A program made the position numbers and the translations under genes. The notes under the pieces were generated by a model. That model was not told the DNA's origin. It saw only the letters and a program-made list of their open reading frames with translations, and searched no databases. Shown in pieces: positions 37,281-45,980 of a DNA stretch of 64,000 nucleotides (positions are counted from its first letter, which is position 1; the number at the start of each line of letters is the position of its first letter). Source of the DNA: Methylocystis sp. L43 (GTDB lineage: Bacteria; Pseudomonadota; Alphaproteobacteria; Rhizobiales; Beijerinckiaceae); NCBI RefSeq assembly GCF_015709525.1, contig NZ_JADNRA010000031.1, positions 62,001 through 126,000 on the forward strand. The letters run 5' to 3'.

Positions 37281-38165
37281 GTGGTTCAGCAGACGCTCGC
37301 ACGAGGCTTCACGTTAACCGGCCACGGCGTGCACGGCGGACATCCGGTCAGCATGACGCTGGCGCCGGCAGGCGCTGGCGCAGGAATCGTTTTCAGCGGC
37401 GCCGGAGCCGACATCGAAGCGCATTGGTCGCGCGTCGATGCATCTAACTTGCGCACACGGCTCGCCGGCGACGGCGCCAGCGTGTCGACGGTCGAGCATG
37501 TGATGGCCGCGCTTGCGGCGCTTCGCGTCGACAACGCGCTGGTTTTGCTCGACGGCGACGAGGTTCCAGCGATGGACGGCTCGGCCCGCGACTTCGTCTC
37601 GGCGATCGACGACGCCGGCGTCGTCGCGCTACCCGCGCCGCGCCGCGCGTTGCGCGTCGTGAAGCCGGCGCGCGTATCCGACGGGGCCGGCTGGGCGGAG
37701 CTGCGGCCGGCGAACGCCGGCCTTCATCTGGATGTGGAAATCGCCTTCCCTTGTCCAATTGGCCGTCAACGCTTGGCGCTTGATCTGACGCCGGAGACGT
37801 TCCGGCGCGAATTGGCCGGCGCCCGCAGTTTCGGATTCCTGCGCGATGCGGAGCGGCTTTGGCGTGAAGGTCTGGCGCTTGGCGCCAATCTCGACAATAC
37901 GCTCGTCTTTGACGCGCGCGCCGCGATCAATCCGCAGGGGGTGCGATTCGCCGACGAATGCGTGCGTCACAAGATGCTCGACGTCGTTGGCGATCTGGCG
38001 CTGGCTGGGGCGCCGATCATCGGCGCCTTCCGCTCCTATCGCGGCGGGCATAGCCTTAATCTCGCACTACTCGAAGCTGCGGCGCGCGCGGGCGCGCTGG
38101 CGCTCGAACTCGACAGCGCGCATAACGAAGGCGTGAGTGTGACAGGCCGAAGCCTATCGCCATAA
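37281..38165 (+). CDS. lpxC: UDP-3-O-acyl-N-acetylglucosamine deacetylase LpxC
   Basis: The zinc deacetylase performs the committed step of lipid A synthesis. The core starts QQTLARGFTLTGHGVHGG, then VSTVEHVMAALAALRVDNALVLLDGDEVPAMDGSARDFV (zinc His), HKMLDVVGDLALAG (zinc His/Asp) and YRGGHSLN (catalytic His). The start is uncertain. GTG 37281 lines up with the usual N-terminus and gives 294 residues. TTG 37269 and a longer frame to TTG 37170 are open, but the extension is Arg-rich and unlike the family. Confidence 0.93.
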   Translation: MVQQTLARGFTLTGHGVHGGHPVSMTLAPAGAGAGIVFSGAGADIEAHWSRVDASNLRTRLAGDGASVSTVEHVMAALAALRVDNALVLLDGDEVPAMDGSARDFVSAIDDAGVVALPAPRRALRVVKPARVSDGAGWAELRPANAGLHLDVEIAFPCPIGRQRLALDLTPETFRRELAGARSFGFLRDAERLWREGLALGANLDNTLVFDARAAINPQGVRFADECVRHKMLDVVGDLALAGAPIIGAFRSYRGGHSLNLALLEAAARAGALALELDSAHNEGVSVTGRSLSP

Positions 38166-38320
38166 TCTCGCCAGATGAAGGTTCTTCTTTCAGCCGACCG
38201 CAAAGGCGGGATTGGTGCGCCGCCGCGCGCCGTGAGGCAGGGCAGGGGGCGTCCTGCGACGCCATTTGGCTGATAGAGCTTAGAGGCGCCGGGACCGCGC
38301 GAGCGTCGCGCAGCGCCGAA

Positions 38321-39217
38321 ATGGGGCAACACATGTCGGTTTTCGCTCGTTCATTCAAAGTGTTGGCTTTGGCGTCGGCCTTGTCGATCGGCGCGGCGCC
38401 GGCGCGCGCCGACCTCATGGACTCGATCACCAGCGGATTCGGTCTCTTCGGCAGCGGCGGGACGAAATATCAGACGGAGATCACGCCCGACATTCCGGCC
38501 GAGGATCTCTATAACGCCGGTCTGGCGCGGCTGAAGGCCAGGGACTACGAGGGCGCAGCCAAGAAATTTGGCGAATTGGAAAAGCAATATCCGTCATCGG
38601 ACTGGTCCCGCAAAGGGCTGCTGATGACGACCTTCGCGCAGTACGAGCACCCCAAATATGACGACGCCGTGCAGTCGGCGATGCGTTATATCGGCCTTTA
38701 TCCGAACTCCGCCGACACGCCCTATGTCTACTATCTCGCGGGCATGTCCTTCTATAGTCAGGTGCCGGACGTCATGCGCGATCAGCAGTCGGCTGAGAAG
38801 GCGCTGGAGGTTTTCACGCAGCTCATACAGAAATTTCCGAAGTCGGAATATGTGAACGACGCCAGATACAAAATCCAGGTGACGCGAGACCAACTCGCCG
38901 CCAAGGAGATGAACGTCGGACGCTTCTATCTGCTTCGCAAGAATTACCCCGCCGCGATCAACCGTTTCCACGACGTTCTCGGCAAATATCAGATGACGCG
39001 CCATACCGAAGAGGCGCTCTATCGTCTCACCGAAGCCTATCTCGCGATGGGCGTCACCAACGAAGCGCAGACCGCCGCCGCCATCCTGGGGCATAATTTC
39101 CCGGATTCGCAGTGGTATAAGGACGCCCACGCTCTGCTGAAGACCGACGGTCTTGAGCCACACGAATACACGGATTCGTGGCTCTCCAAGATCGGCAAGA
39201 CGCTGCACGCGATCTAG
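38321..39217 (+). CDS. bamD: Outer membrane assembly factor BamD (ComL), without lipobox cysteine
   Basis: A 298-residue TPR protein of the BAM complex that folds outer-membrane beta-barrels. TPR-like repeats run from PAEDLYNAGLARLKARDYEGAAKKFGELEKQYPSSDWSRKGLLM through YDDAVQSAMRYIGLYPNSADTPYVYYLAGMSFY to NYPAAINRFHDVLGKYQMTRHTEEALYRLTEAYLAMG. The N-terminus is an ordinary signal peptide ending ARADLMD. The protein contains no cysteine at all, so it cannot be lipidated in the usual BamD manner. The start may be ATG 38321 or 38333. Its stop overlaps the convergent esterase gene by four bases. Confidence 0.9.
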   Translation: MGQHMSVFARSFKVLALASALSIGAAPARADLMDSITSGFGLFGSGGTKYQTEITPDIPAEDLYNAGLARLKARDYEGAAKKFGELEKQYPSSDWSRKGLLMTTFAQYEHPKYDDAVQSAMRYIGLYPNSADTPYVYYLAGMSFYSQVPDVMRDQQSAEKALEVFTQLIQKFPKSEYVNDARYKIQVTRDQLAAKEMNVGRFYLLRKNYPAAINRFHDVLGKYQMTRHTEEALYRLTEAYLAMGVTNEAQTAAAILGHNFPDSQWYKDAHALLKTDGLEPHEYTDSWLSKIGKTLHAI

Positions 39218-40110
39218 CCGTCTTCCGAAAACCGCGCCTGGATAAATGCGCCGGCATGCGCGAGCGCGCGCCGGCCGTCTTCAAGCCTTGCATTCCATAA
39301 GTGCCACGCATGGATCATGCGCGGCCAAATCTCCAGTGTGACCGAGACGTCGGCGGCGCCGGCCGCCGCGGCGAGTCGCGTCGAATCGGCAAGCAGCGTT
39401 TCGTTTGAGCCCACCTGAATCATGAGGGGCGGCAAACCGCTCAGATCGCCAAACAGCGGCGAGACTCGGGGGTCACGGCGATCGACTCCCGCCGGGACAT
39501 AGGCGTGCGCAAGCTCCTCTAGGTAGGCCTTATGCAGCAGCGGATCGACGCCGTCCTTGGTCGTTAGCGTTTCGCCGGAGAGGGTGAGATCGGTCCAAGG
39601 CGAAACGAGCCAGGCGCAGGCCGGCAATGCTTCGCCGAGATCGCGCAGCCGCATCAGCAAGGCAAGCGTCAGGCCGCCGCCGGCGCTGTCGCCGCCGACC
39701 GCGATCTGCCCTGCGGAAAACCCCTGTTCCCGAAGAAATCGCCAAGCTGTGAGCGCATCGTCATATGCGGCCGGAAACGGATGCTCGGGCGCCAGTCTGA
39801 ATTCGACGGCCAGCGCCCGGGCGCCCGCGGCGCGTCCGGCCTCCGTGGCCATGCGGCGGTGGCTGACGATCGAGCCGGAGCAGTAGCCGCCGCCATGGAA
39901 GAACAGCAGCGCGCGCGACGGGTCGCTCGTTGGCGCGCAAGACCATTCGGCGGCGATGCCGTCGATCGACGCCGCCTCCAACGAGATATCCGCCGCGCTC
40001 GGCCAAGCGGCGCCGACTTCCTCGATGCGGGCGCGCCGCGCCGGCCAGCCGACGGGTCGCGGTTTTGCGCTCAGCAGCGCGCGAATGTCGTCGATGCCGA
40101 GATCGGCCAT
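39214..40110 (-). CDS. Alpha/beta hydrolase, hormone-sensitive-lipase family esterase
   Basis: A 298-residue esterase. LLFFHGGGYCSGSIVSHRR is the oxyanion-hole HGGG, VGGDSAGGGLTLALL holds the nucleophile Ser in GDSAG, the catalytic Asp is likely in GSNETLLADSTRL and the His in MIHAWHL. The acyl substrate is unknown. I start at ATG 40110, preceded by GGAG six bases upstream. A longer frame exists but is not family-like. It is convergent to bamD. Confidence 0.87.
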   Translation of the reverse strand: MADLGIDDIRALLSAKPRPVGWPARRARIEEVGAAWPSAADISLEAASIDGIAAEWSCAPTSDPSRALLFFHGGGYCSGSIVSHRRMATEAGRAAGARALAVEFRLAPEHPFPAAYDDALTAWRFLREQGFSAGQIAVGGDSAGGGLTLALLMRLRDLGEALPACAWLVSPWTDLTLSGETLTTKDGVDPLLHKAYLEELAHAYVPAGVDRRDPRVSPLFGDLSGLPPLMIQVGSNETLLADSTRLAAAAGAADVSVTLEIWPRMIHAWHLWNARLEDGRRALAHAGAFIQARFSEDG

Positions 40111-40222
40111 AAAATCTCCGTTTGGAAAAGGGCGCTGGCGACTATAATCGAGGGCTGTCCGCGCGTCGCCGGCGCGCGGCTTCCGGCGCATGTGCGCGCC
40201 CAGGGCATTTGAGCAAAGCCTC

Positions 40223-41902
40223 ATGCTGGTCCGTCTTTCCATTCGCGACATCGTGCTGATCGACGCGCTCGACCTGGAATTCGCGCCGGGCCTGACGACG
40301 CTTACGGGAGAGACCGGGGCGGGAAAGTCGATCTTGCTCGACGCCTTCGTGCTGGCGCTCGGCGGGCGCGGCGACGCCTCGCTCGTGCGCGCCGGCTGCG
40401 AACAGGGCCAGGTGACGGCGGCGTTCGATACGCCGGCGAATCATCCCGCGCATCTTGCGGCGCGCGAATTCGGCCTCGCGAGCGAGGACGAGCTGGTGTT
40501 GCGCCGCGTGCAGGCGGCGGACGGCCGCACCCGCGCCTTTGTGAATGACCAGCCGGCGACGGCGCAGGCGCTGCGCGCGATCGGTCGCGAGCTTGTCGAG
40601 ATCCACTGTCAGCACGACGAACGCGCGCTCGTGGATCCGAATGCGCATCGCGCGCTTGTCGACGCGCATGGCGGCCTCGTCGCGCAAGCGAATGACGTGC
40701 GCGCGCGCTATGGCGCGTGGCAGGCGGCGCGCCGCGCGTTGGCGGAAGAAGACGCGCGCATCGCCAAGGCGCGCGCCGACGCCGACTACCTGCGCCATGC
40801 GCACGCCGAGCTTTCGGATCTGGCGCCGCAGGAGGGCGAGGAAGAGACGCTCGCCGAACGTCGGCTCTTCATGCAGCGCGCCGAAAAGGTCGCTTCGGAT
40901 ATCTCCGACGCGCTCTCGGCTTTCTCCAATGATGCGTCTCCGGCGCAGGAAATCGCTCAGGCGGCGCGGCGGCTGGAGAGGCGTCTGACGCAGGCGCCGC
41001 AACTGCTGGACGCGCCTGCGCGCGCGTTGACGCAGGCTGTCGATGCCTTGGGTCTCGCCGAGGAAGCGCTTGAACGAGCGCTCACTGAGACGAAATTCGA
41101 TCCGGCGGAATTGGAGCGCGTCGAAGAGCGGCTGTTCGCGCTGCGCGGCGCCGCGCGCAAGCATCAGGTCGCCGTCGCCGACCTTGCGAAGCTTGAAGAA
41201 AAATTCGCCAATGACATCGCCGCGCTCGACGCCTCCGAAGCGCGGCTGGTCGCGCTGGGGCGCGCGGTTGCAGACGCCAAGCAGTCCTATGACGAGATGG
41301 CCTTGGCCCTGTCCGCGGCGCGCCGCGCAGCGGCGAAGAAACTCGATGCGCTGGTTGACGCCGAGTTGAAGCCGCTGCGGTTAGAGGGCGCGCATTTTTC
41401 GACGCAGGTGACGAGCGATCCGGAGTCCGCCGGACCGGAAGGAATCGATCGCGTCGAATTCTGGGTGCAAACCAATCCGGGATCGCGCCCCGGTCCGCTG
41501 ACCAAGGTCGCGTCGGGCGGCGAACTCGCGCGCTTCATGCTGGCGCTGAAGGTCGTGCTCGCCGATCGCGGCTCGGCGCCGACGCTCGTCTTCGACGAGA
41601 TCGACACAGGCGTCGGCGGCGCCGTAGCCGACGCCATCGGCCAGAGGCTGGCGCGTCTCGCCGCGCGCGCACAGGTGCTGGCCGTCACCCATGCGCCGCA
41701 GGTCGCCGCGCGCGCCGGCCAGCATCTGCGCATCAGCAAGGGCGCGCCGGCGAAGACCGGCAAGGACAAGCGGGTCGCGACCAGCGTCGCCGTGCTTGCC
41801 GAGGGCGAGCGGCGCGAGGAGATCGCCCGCATGCTGTCCGGCGCCGCGATCACAGAAGAGGCGCGCGCCGCCGCGGCGCGGCTGCTGGAAGGGGCAGGGT
41901 AG
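40223..41902 (+). CDS. recN: DNA repair protein RecN
   Basis: A 559-residue SMC-like ATPase for double-strand-break repair. Walker A is TLTGETGAGKSILLDAFVLALGGRG. Two coiled-coil stretches occupy about residues 150-370. The C-terminal half has LTKVASGGELARFMLALKVVL (signature) and TLVFDEIDTGVGGAVADAIGQRL (Walker B), then VLAVTHAPQVAARAGQHLRISK. ATG 40223 directly precedes the conserved MLVRLSIRDIVLID. Confidence 0.96.
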   Translation: MLVRLSIRDIVLIDALDLEFAPGLTTLTGETGAGKSILLDAFVLALGGRGDASLVRAGCEQGQVTAAFDTPANHPAHLAAREFGLASEDELVLRRVQAADGRTRAFVNDQPATAQALRAIGRELVEIHCQHDERALVDPNAHRALVDAHGGLVAQANDVRARYGAWQAARRALAEEDARIAKARADADYLRHAHAELSDLAPQEGEEETLAERRLFMQRAEKVASDISDALSAFSNDASPAQEIAQAARRLERRLTQAPQLLDAPARALTQAVDALGLAEEALERALTETKFDPAELERVEERLFALRGAARKHQVAVADLAKLEEKFANDIAALDASEARLVALGRAVADAKQSYDEMALALSAARRAAAKKLDALVDAELKPLRLEGAHFSTQVTSDPESAGPEGIDRVEFWVQTNPGSRPGPLTKVASGGELARFMLALKVVLADRGSAPTLVFDEIDTGVGGAVADAIGQRLARLAARAQVLAVTHAPQVAARAGQHLRISKGAPAKTGKDKRVATSVAVLAEGERREEIARMLSGAAITEEARAAAARLLEGAG

Positions 41903-41949
41903 GAGCCTTTCGTTGCCTCCCGCCCGCTGCTGGCCTAAGAGAGTGCGCC

Positions 41950-42822
41950 ATGCAGAATGCGCCTTTGCTCAAGCCCGCCGCGGACACGCTTGCCGAATTG
42001 CGCGACGAGATCGACCGGATCGATCGCGACATGCATCGGCTGTTGATGGAACGCGGCGAGATCATCGACCGGCTGATCGCCGTGAAGCGCGCGCAGGGCG
42101 TCGGCTGCGCCTTTCGACCCGATCGCGAGGCGCAGATGATGCGCGCGCTGGTTGAGCGTCACCAGGGGCTCCTGCCGCTCGACGCCGTCGAAGGCGTATG
42201 GCGCGTCATCGTCTCGACCTTCACCTATGTTCAGGCGAATTATTCGGTGCATGCCGACGATAGCGGCGGCGACGCGCAGATGCGCGATTCGGCGCGCTTC
42301 CACTTCGGGTTCACCGTTCCCTATGTCGCGCATCACGGCGCCGGCGCGGTGATCGAAGCGGTCGCCGCGTCGACCGGCGATCTGGGGATCTTGCGCGCGA
42401 CGGGCGGACTGTCGGATGGCGCCTGGTGGATGCGCCTCGTTGGCGAAGGCGCCCCCAAGATCATCGCGCGCCTGCCTTTCGTCGAGCGGCCCAATCATCC
42501 CGCGGGTCTGCCGATGTTCGTCGTCGCGCGGCTTCCGGCCGACGCAATGGCGCAGGGCGTGACGCTTTACGCCGTCGGCCTCGCGCGCTGGACGCACGCG
42601 CTGCCCGGGGCCTTCCAGACGCTGAACGGCGAAATCCTCGCGAGCGCGCCCCATCCGGAAGGGCTCGCGCTGCTTGTCGCGGCGGCCGGCGACGCTGACG
42701 CCCAGTCCTTCGCCAAAGCGATGGCGGAGGCGGGGGTGGAGGGCGCGCGCGTCGACGTGATCGGCAGCCATGCGATGCGCTTCCAGCTTAACGACGCACG
42801 CAGCGGCGTCTTCGCGCCTTAG
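41950..42822 (+). CDS. AroQ-type chorismate mutase domain protein with extra C-terminal domain
   Basis: A 290-residue protein. Residues about 12-95 form a chorismate mutase helix bundle (LAELRDEIDRIDRDMHRLLMERGEIIDRLIAVKR...FRPDREAQMM), which turns chorismate into prephenate. Residues about 100-290 are a separate domain I cannot name with confidence (SARFHFGFTVPYVAHHGAGAVIEAVAASTGDLGILRATGG and following). It lacks the clear prephenate dehydratase TRF motif. In relatives this gene commonly precedes hisC and tyrC in one aromatic amino acid operon. Here a reverse-strand toxin-antitoxin module splits them. Its stop overlaps that module's toxin stop. Confidence 0.8.
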   Translation: MQNAPLLKPAADTLAELRDEIDRIDRDMHRLLMERGEIIDRLIAVKRAQGVGCAFRPDREAQMMRALVERHQGLLPLDAVEGVWRVIVSTFTYVQANYSVHADDSGGDAQMRDSARFHFGFTVPYVAHHGAGAVIEAVAASTGDLGILRATGGLSDGAWWMRLVGEGAPKIIARLPFVERPNHPAGLPMFVVARLPADAMAQGVTLYAVGLARWTHALPGAFQTLNGEILASAPHPEGLALLVAAAGDADAQSFAKAMAEAGVEGARVDVIGSHAMRFQLNDARSGVFAP

Positions 42823-43244
42823 GCCTCGCCTAGATAGGCAAAAGGATCCAGCAACTGTGCGCCGGTGACGGCGACGTCGCGTATATTGCGCGTTACAAGA
42901 ACGAGTCCGCGCGCCAAAGCCGTCGCCGCCATCAGGCCGTCGACGAGGGGCAGGGGATTGGGAATGTTCAGCCGCGCCCAGCGATCGGCGACGGCTTCGT
43001 CGACTGGGAGGACGCGGTCTTCCAATTTATCGCGCATGCGTGCGAACCACGCATCGAGCCTGTCCGCCTGAGCCGGGTCTTTCAATCGCTTCAACTCGAC
43101 GCCGCGGCGAATCTCGGCGAGCACGAGGACGCTCGTTCCGAGATCGCATGGATCGACGGACTGCGCCCAGGCGGCGACGTTGGGATGCGCGCGCGTTCCT
43201 TTCCGCAATTCCGAGATGACATTCGTATCGAGGAGAAATTTCAC
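42819..43244 (-). CDS. PIN-domain toxin, VapC/FitB type
   Basis: A 141-residue ribonuclease toxin. It has the full PIN signature: MKFLLDTNVISELRKG (first Asp), SVLVLAEIRRGVELKRL (Glu), PLPLVDGLMAATALARGLVLVTRNIRDV (Asp and polar Asn-x-x-Asp end). It overlaps the upstream partner gene by four bases, so the two are cotranscribed and translationally coupled. The RNA target is not readable. The 3' end overlaps the convergent chorismate mutase gene by three to four bases. Confidence 0.88.
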   Translation of the reverse strand: MKFLLDTNVISELRKGTRAHPNVAAWAQSVDPCDLGTSVLVLAEIRRGVELKRLKDPAQADRLDAWFARMRDKLEDRVLPVDEAVADRWARLNIPNPLPLVDGLMAATALARGLVLVTRNIRDVAVTGAQLLDPFAYLGEA

Positions 43245-43750
43245 AGATCAATCTCGCGCCAGCCTTTTTCACGTCGGTCAGGAAAGACCCCTTCGAATGC
43301 GTCTTCCGGCAGGTCGGAAGCGAAAATATCGAGAACGGATTCGGTCTTTGGCGTCGCTAGCGCGGCCATGATCGCGCGTCGAAGCTTCTGCGCGTGATCT
43401 TCGTCATCGCCGCGCAGAACTTCCAGCACCCGCTGGACAAGCGCGAGATCGTCCGGCGGTCGTGGCGAAGGAGCCGTCGGCGGCGGTTCGGGGTCGGGCG
43501 GCCCTGCGTCGACGCGCTCAAATGTCAGGCGCTCGCTCTCCATATCGACGTCGCGCGTCCGGTAACCGGCGCTCAGCCACGCCTTCGTCATCACATTATT
43601 CGAGCCGTTGTTCGACCACCAAGCGCGGTGCTGGCACGCCGAAGATGGGAGCGGAAATCCGAGAATTTTCTCAAGATCACGGAACCTGAGTCTGACCTCG
43701 CGATAAGGCTGTTCGCGCAGATAAGCAGTCAGAGGCGCGTATTTGGACAT
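43241..43750 (-). CDS. Probable antitoxin with N-terminal DUF7662-like domain
   Basis: A 169-residue protein paired with the PIN toxin. Residues 1-80 (SKYAPLTAYLREQPYREVRLRFRDLEKILGFPLPSSA, then RAWWSNNGSNNVMTKAWLSAGY and ERLTFERV) match what I recall as DUF7662, a small domain usually found alone. A Pro-rich linker (about 83-98) follows, then a helix, then a C-terminal tail (LDIFASDLPEDAFEGVFPDRREKGWREIDL) of the kind many VapB/Phd-class antitoxins use to bind their toxin. Gene order, four-base overlap and tail support antitoxin function. Operator binding by the N-terminal domain is inference. GGAGGGGAG precedes the ATG. Confidence 0.68.
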   Translation of the reverse strand: MSKYAPLTAYLREQPYREVRLRFRDLEKILGFPLPSSACQHRAWWSNNGSNNVMTKAWLSAGYRTRDVDMESERLTFERVDAGPPDPEPPPTAPSPRPPDDLALVQRVLEVLRGDDEDHAQKLRRAIMAALATPKTESVLDIFASDLPEDAFEGVFPDRREKGWREIDL

Positions 43751-43782
43751 GTCCGTTCTTCTCCCCTCCGGAGGAGTTAGTG

Positions 43783-43811
43783 TGTATATAAAACTACACA
43801 GTAGCTGTCAA
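43783..43811 (-). promoter_or_regulatory. Sigma70-type promoter with embedded operator for the DUF7662/PIN module
   Basis: On the minus strand TTGACA (43811-43806) and TATACA (43788-43783) are 17 bases apart, a near-consensus promoter. Inside the spacer lies an inverted repeat CTAC-ACA-GTAG (43794-43804, plus-strand reading), and GTGTA/TACAC flank the -10 box. These are good candidates for autoregulation by the antitoxin. Confidence 0.7.
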
Positions 43812-43893
43812 GAGGGTTGTCGAAAGGCTTTGCGCTCAGTGCGCCAAGGCTTATGAGAGAACGCCTCTCGTTGCGCCGCCGAAAAAAGACAAG

Positions 43894-45024
43894 ATGACGA
43901 AGCCCACCCCCCGTTCAACCGTTCTCGCGATCGACGCTTACGTGCCCGGCAGGAGCGCCGCGCCGGGCGCTGCGCGCGTGTTCAAATTGTCGGCCAACGA
44001 AACGCCGCTCGGGCCATCTCCGCGCGCGGTGGAGGCCCTGCGCAACATGGCCGGCGAGATTGCGCTGTATCCGGAAGGCTCGTCGCGCGCCCTGCGCGAG
44101 GCGATCGGCGCGTGTTACGCGCTCGACCCAGACCGGATCATCGCCGGCGCCGGCTCGGACAATCTTCTGGAGCTGCTTGCGCTCGCCTACATCGGGCCAG
44201 GCGACGAGGGCGTCTACAGCCAGCATGGGTTTCTTGAATACAAGATCGTCACGCTTGCCGCGGGGGGAACGCCGGTCGTCGCTCCCGAAACGAACTACAC
44301 AGCAGACGTTGACGCGCTGCTTGGCTGTGTGAGCGAGAGAACAAAGATCGTTTTTCTCGCCAATCCGAACAATCCGACAGGAACGTTTTTGCCCGCGGAT
44401 GAAGTCTCGCGGCTGGCGCGTTCGCTGCCCGCGCATGTGCTGCTCGTGCTCGACTCCGCCTATGCCGAATATGTCCTGCGCGAGGATTACGAAGCGGGCG
44501 TCGCGTTGGTCGATGCGCATGAAAATGTCGTGATGACTCGCACCTTCTCGAAAATTTACGGCCTCGCGGCCCTGCGCGTCGGCTGGGCCTATGGACCCGC
44601 ACATGTGATCGACGCGCTGAACCGAATCCGCTCGCCCTTCAATGTCTCGAGCGCGGGTTCAGCAGCGGCGATCGCGGCGCTGTCGGATCGCGCCCATCTC
44701 GACGCGGCGATCGCGCATAATGACCGCTGGCTGCCGTGGCTCTCGCGAGAAATTTCCGCGCTTGGCCTCGACGTTCTGCCGAGCGTCGCCAATTTCGTCG
44801 CCATACGTTTCCCTGACGCGCCGGGATTGACGGCCCTCGACGCCGACCGCTTCCTCATGTCGCGCGGGTTGGTGCTGCGCGCCATCGGCGCCTATGGCAT
44901 GGGGGACTTCCTGCGGCTCACGGTCGGCGCGCAGGAGGCGAATGAGCGCGTCGTCGAAGCGCTTGCCGAATTCATGCAGAGCGCCCGCGTGCGGCAAGAC
45001 GCGCAAGCAGGCGTTCATGGCTGA
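43894..45024 (+). CDS. hisC: Histidinol-phosphate aminotransferase
   Basis: A 376-residue PLP enzyme of aminotransferase fold [21 protein letters not shown] is the substrate-arm signature, [16 protein letters not shown] binds phosphate, [25 protein letters not shown] and [20 protein letters not shown] (PLP-Lys in TFSKIYG) form the active site. Next to tyrC and a chorismate mutase, it may serve tyrosine/phenylalanine transamination as well as histidine synthesis, as HisC-type enzymes often do. It overlaps tyrC by eight bases. Confidence 0.93.
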   Translation: MTKPTPRSTVLAIDAYVPGRSAAPGAARVFKLSANETPLGPSPRAVEALRNMAGEIALYPEGSSRALREAIGACYALDPDRIIAGAGSDNLLELLALAYIGPGDEGVYSQHGFLEYKIVTLAAGGTPVVAPETNYTADVDALLGCVSERTKIVFLANPNNPTGTFLPADEVSRLARSLPAHVLLVLDSAYAEYVLREDYEAGVALVDAHENVVMTRTFSKIYGLAALRVGWAYGPAHVIDALNRIRSPFNVSSAGSAAAIAALSDRAHLDAAIAHNDRWLPWLSREISALGLDVLPSVANFVAIRFPDAPGLTALDADRFLMSRGLVLRAIGAYGMGDFLRLTVGAQEANERVVEALAEFMQSARVRQDAQAGVHG

Positions 45025-45940
45025 TCCTGCGTGTGAACGCTTGGCGCTGATCGGCGTCGGGCTCATCGGCTCGTCGATCGCGCGCGCGGCGCGCCAATTC
45101 GGCGCGGCGCGGCATATCGCCGTGATGGATGCATCGCAAGAGGTCGTCGGCCGCGCCAGCGAACTCGGTCTCGCCGACGTTGCGACACAGGATTATGCGC
45201 AGGCGGTTGGTGGAGCCGATCTCGTCATCGTGTGCACGCCTGTCGGCGCTTGCGGCGACGTCGCGCAAAGCCTCGCGCCGCATCTGCAAAAGGGCGCCGT
45301 TCTTTCCGACGTCGGCTCGGTGAAAGGGGCGGTCGTCGCGCAGATGACGCCGCATCTTACCGAACCAGCGCGCTTCATTCCCGCCCATCCGATCGCCGGC
45401 ACCGAGTTCTCCGGGCCGGACGCAGGCTTCGCGACGCTGTTTCAGAACCGCTGGTGCATTCTCACGCCGCCAGAGAACGCCGACGCCGCAGCCGTGGAGA
45501 AGCTCAGAACATTCTGGATGCGTCTGGGCGCCAATGTCGAGACGATGAGCGTCGCGCATCACGACGCCGTGCTCGCGCTCACCAGCCATCTGCCGCATCT
45601 CATCGCGTATAATATCGTTGGCACGGCGGATGATTTTGGCGACGAGACGCGTTCCGAGGTCATCAAATTCTCGGCGTCGGGCTTTCGCGATTTCACGCGC
45701 ATCGCCGCGTCGGATCCCATCATGTGGCGCGATATTTTCCTCGCCAATAAGGACGCGGTCCTGCAGATGCTCGGACGTTTCAACGAGGATCTCAGCGTGC
45801 TGCAGCGGATGATCCGGCGGGGCGACGGGGAGGGGCTGCTGGAATTCTTCTCGCGCACCCGCGAAATCCGCCGCTCGATTATCGAGCAGGGTCAGGACAC
45901 GGCTGCGCCGGATTTTGGTCGGCGAGCGGAAGGGCGGTGA
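45017..45940 (+). CDS. tyrC: Prephenate/arogenate dehydrogenase
   Basis: A 307-residue NAD(P)-dependent enzyme of tyrosine synthesis. The Rossmann motif [21 protein letters not shown] opens the protein. [68 protein letters not shown] and [21 protein letters not shown] are the family blocks, including the catalytic His. No C-terminal ACT domain is present, so feedback control must come from elsewhere. The start at 45017 overlaps hisC. Confidence 0.93.
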   Translation: MADPACERLALIGVGLIGSSIARAARQFGAARHIAVMDASQEVVGRASELGLADVATQDYAQAVGGADLVIVCTPVGACGDVAQSLAPHLQKGAVLSDVGSVKGAVVAQMTPHLTEPARFIPAHPIAGTEFSGPDAGFATLFQNRWCILTPPENADAAAVEKLRTFWMRLGANVETMSVAHHDAVLALTSHLPHLIAYNIVGTADDFGDETRSEVIKFSASGFRDFTRIAASDPIMWRDIFLANKDAVLQMLGRFNEDLSVLQRMIRRGDGEGLLEFFSRTREIRRSIIEQGQDTAAPDFGRRAEGR

Positions 45941-45980
45941 AGCCCGTCTCTCCACGGCCCCATCGACGCGGGGATCACAT

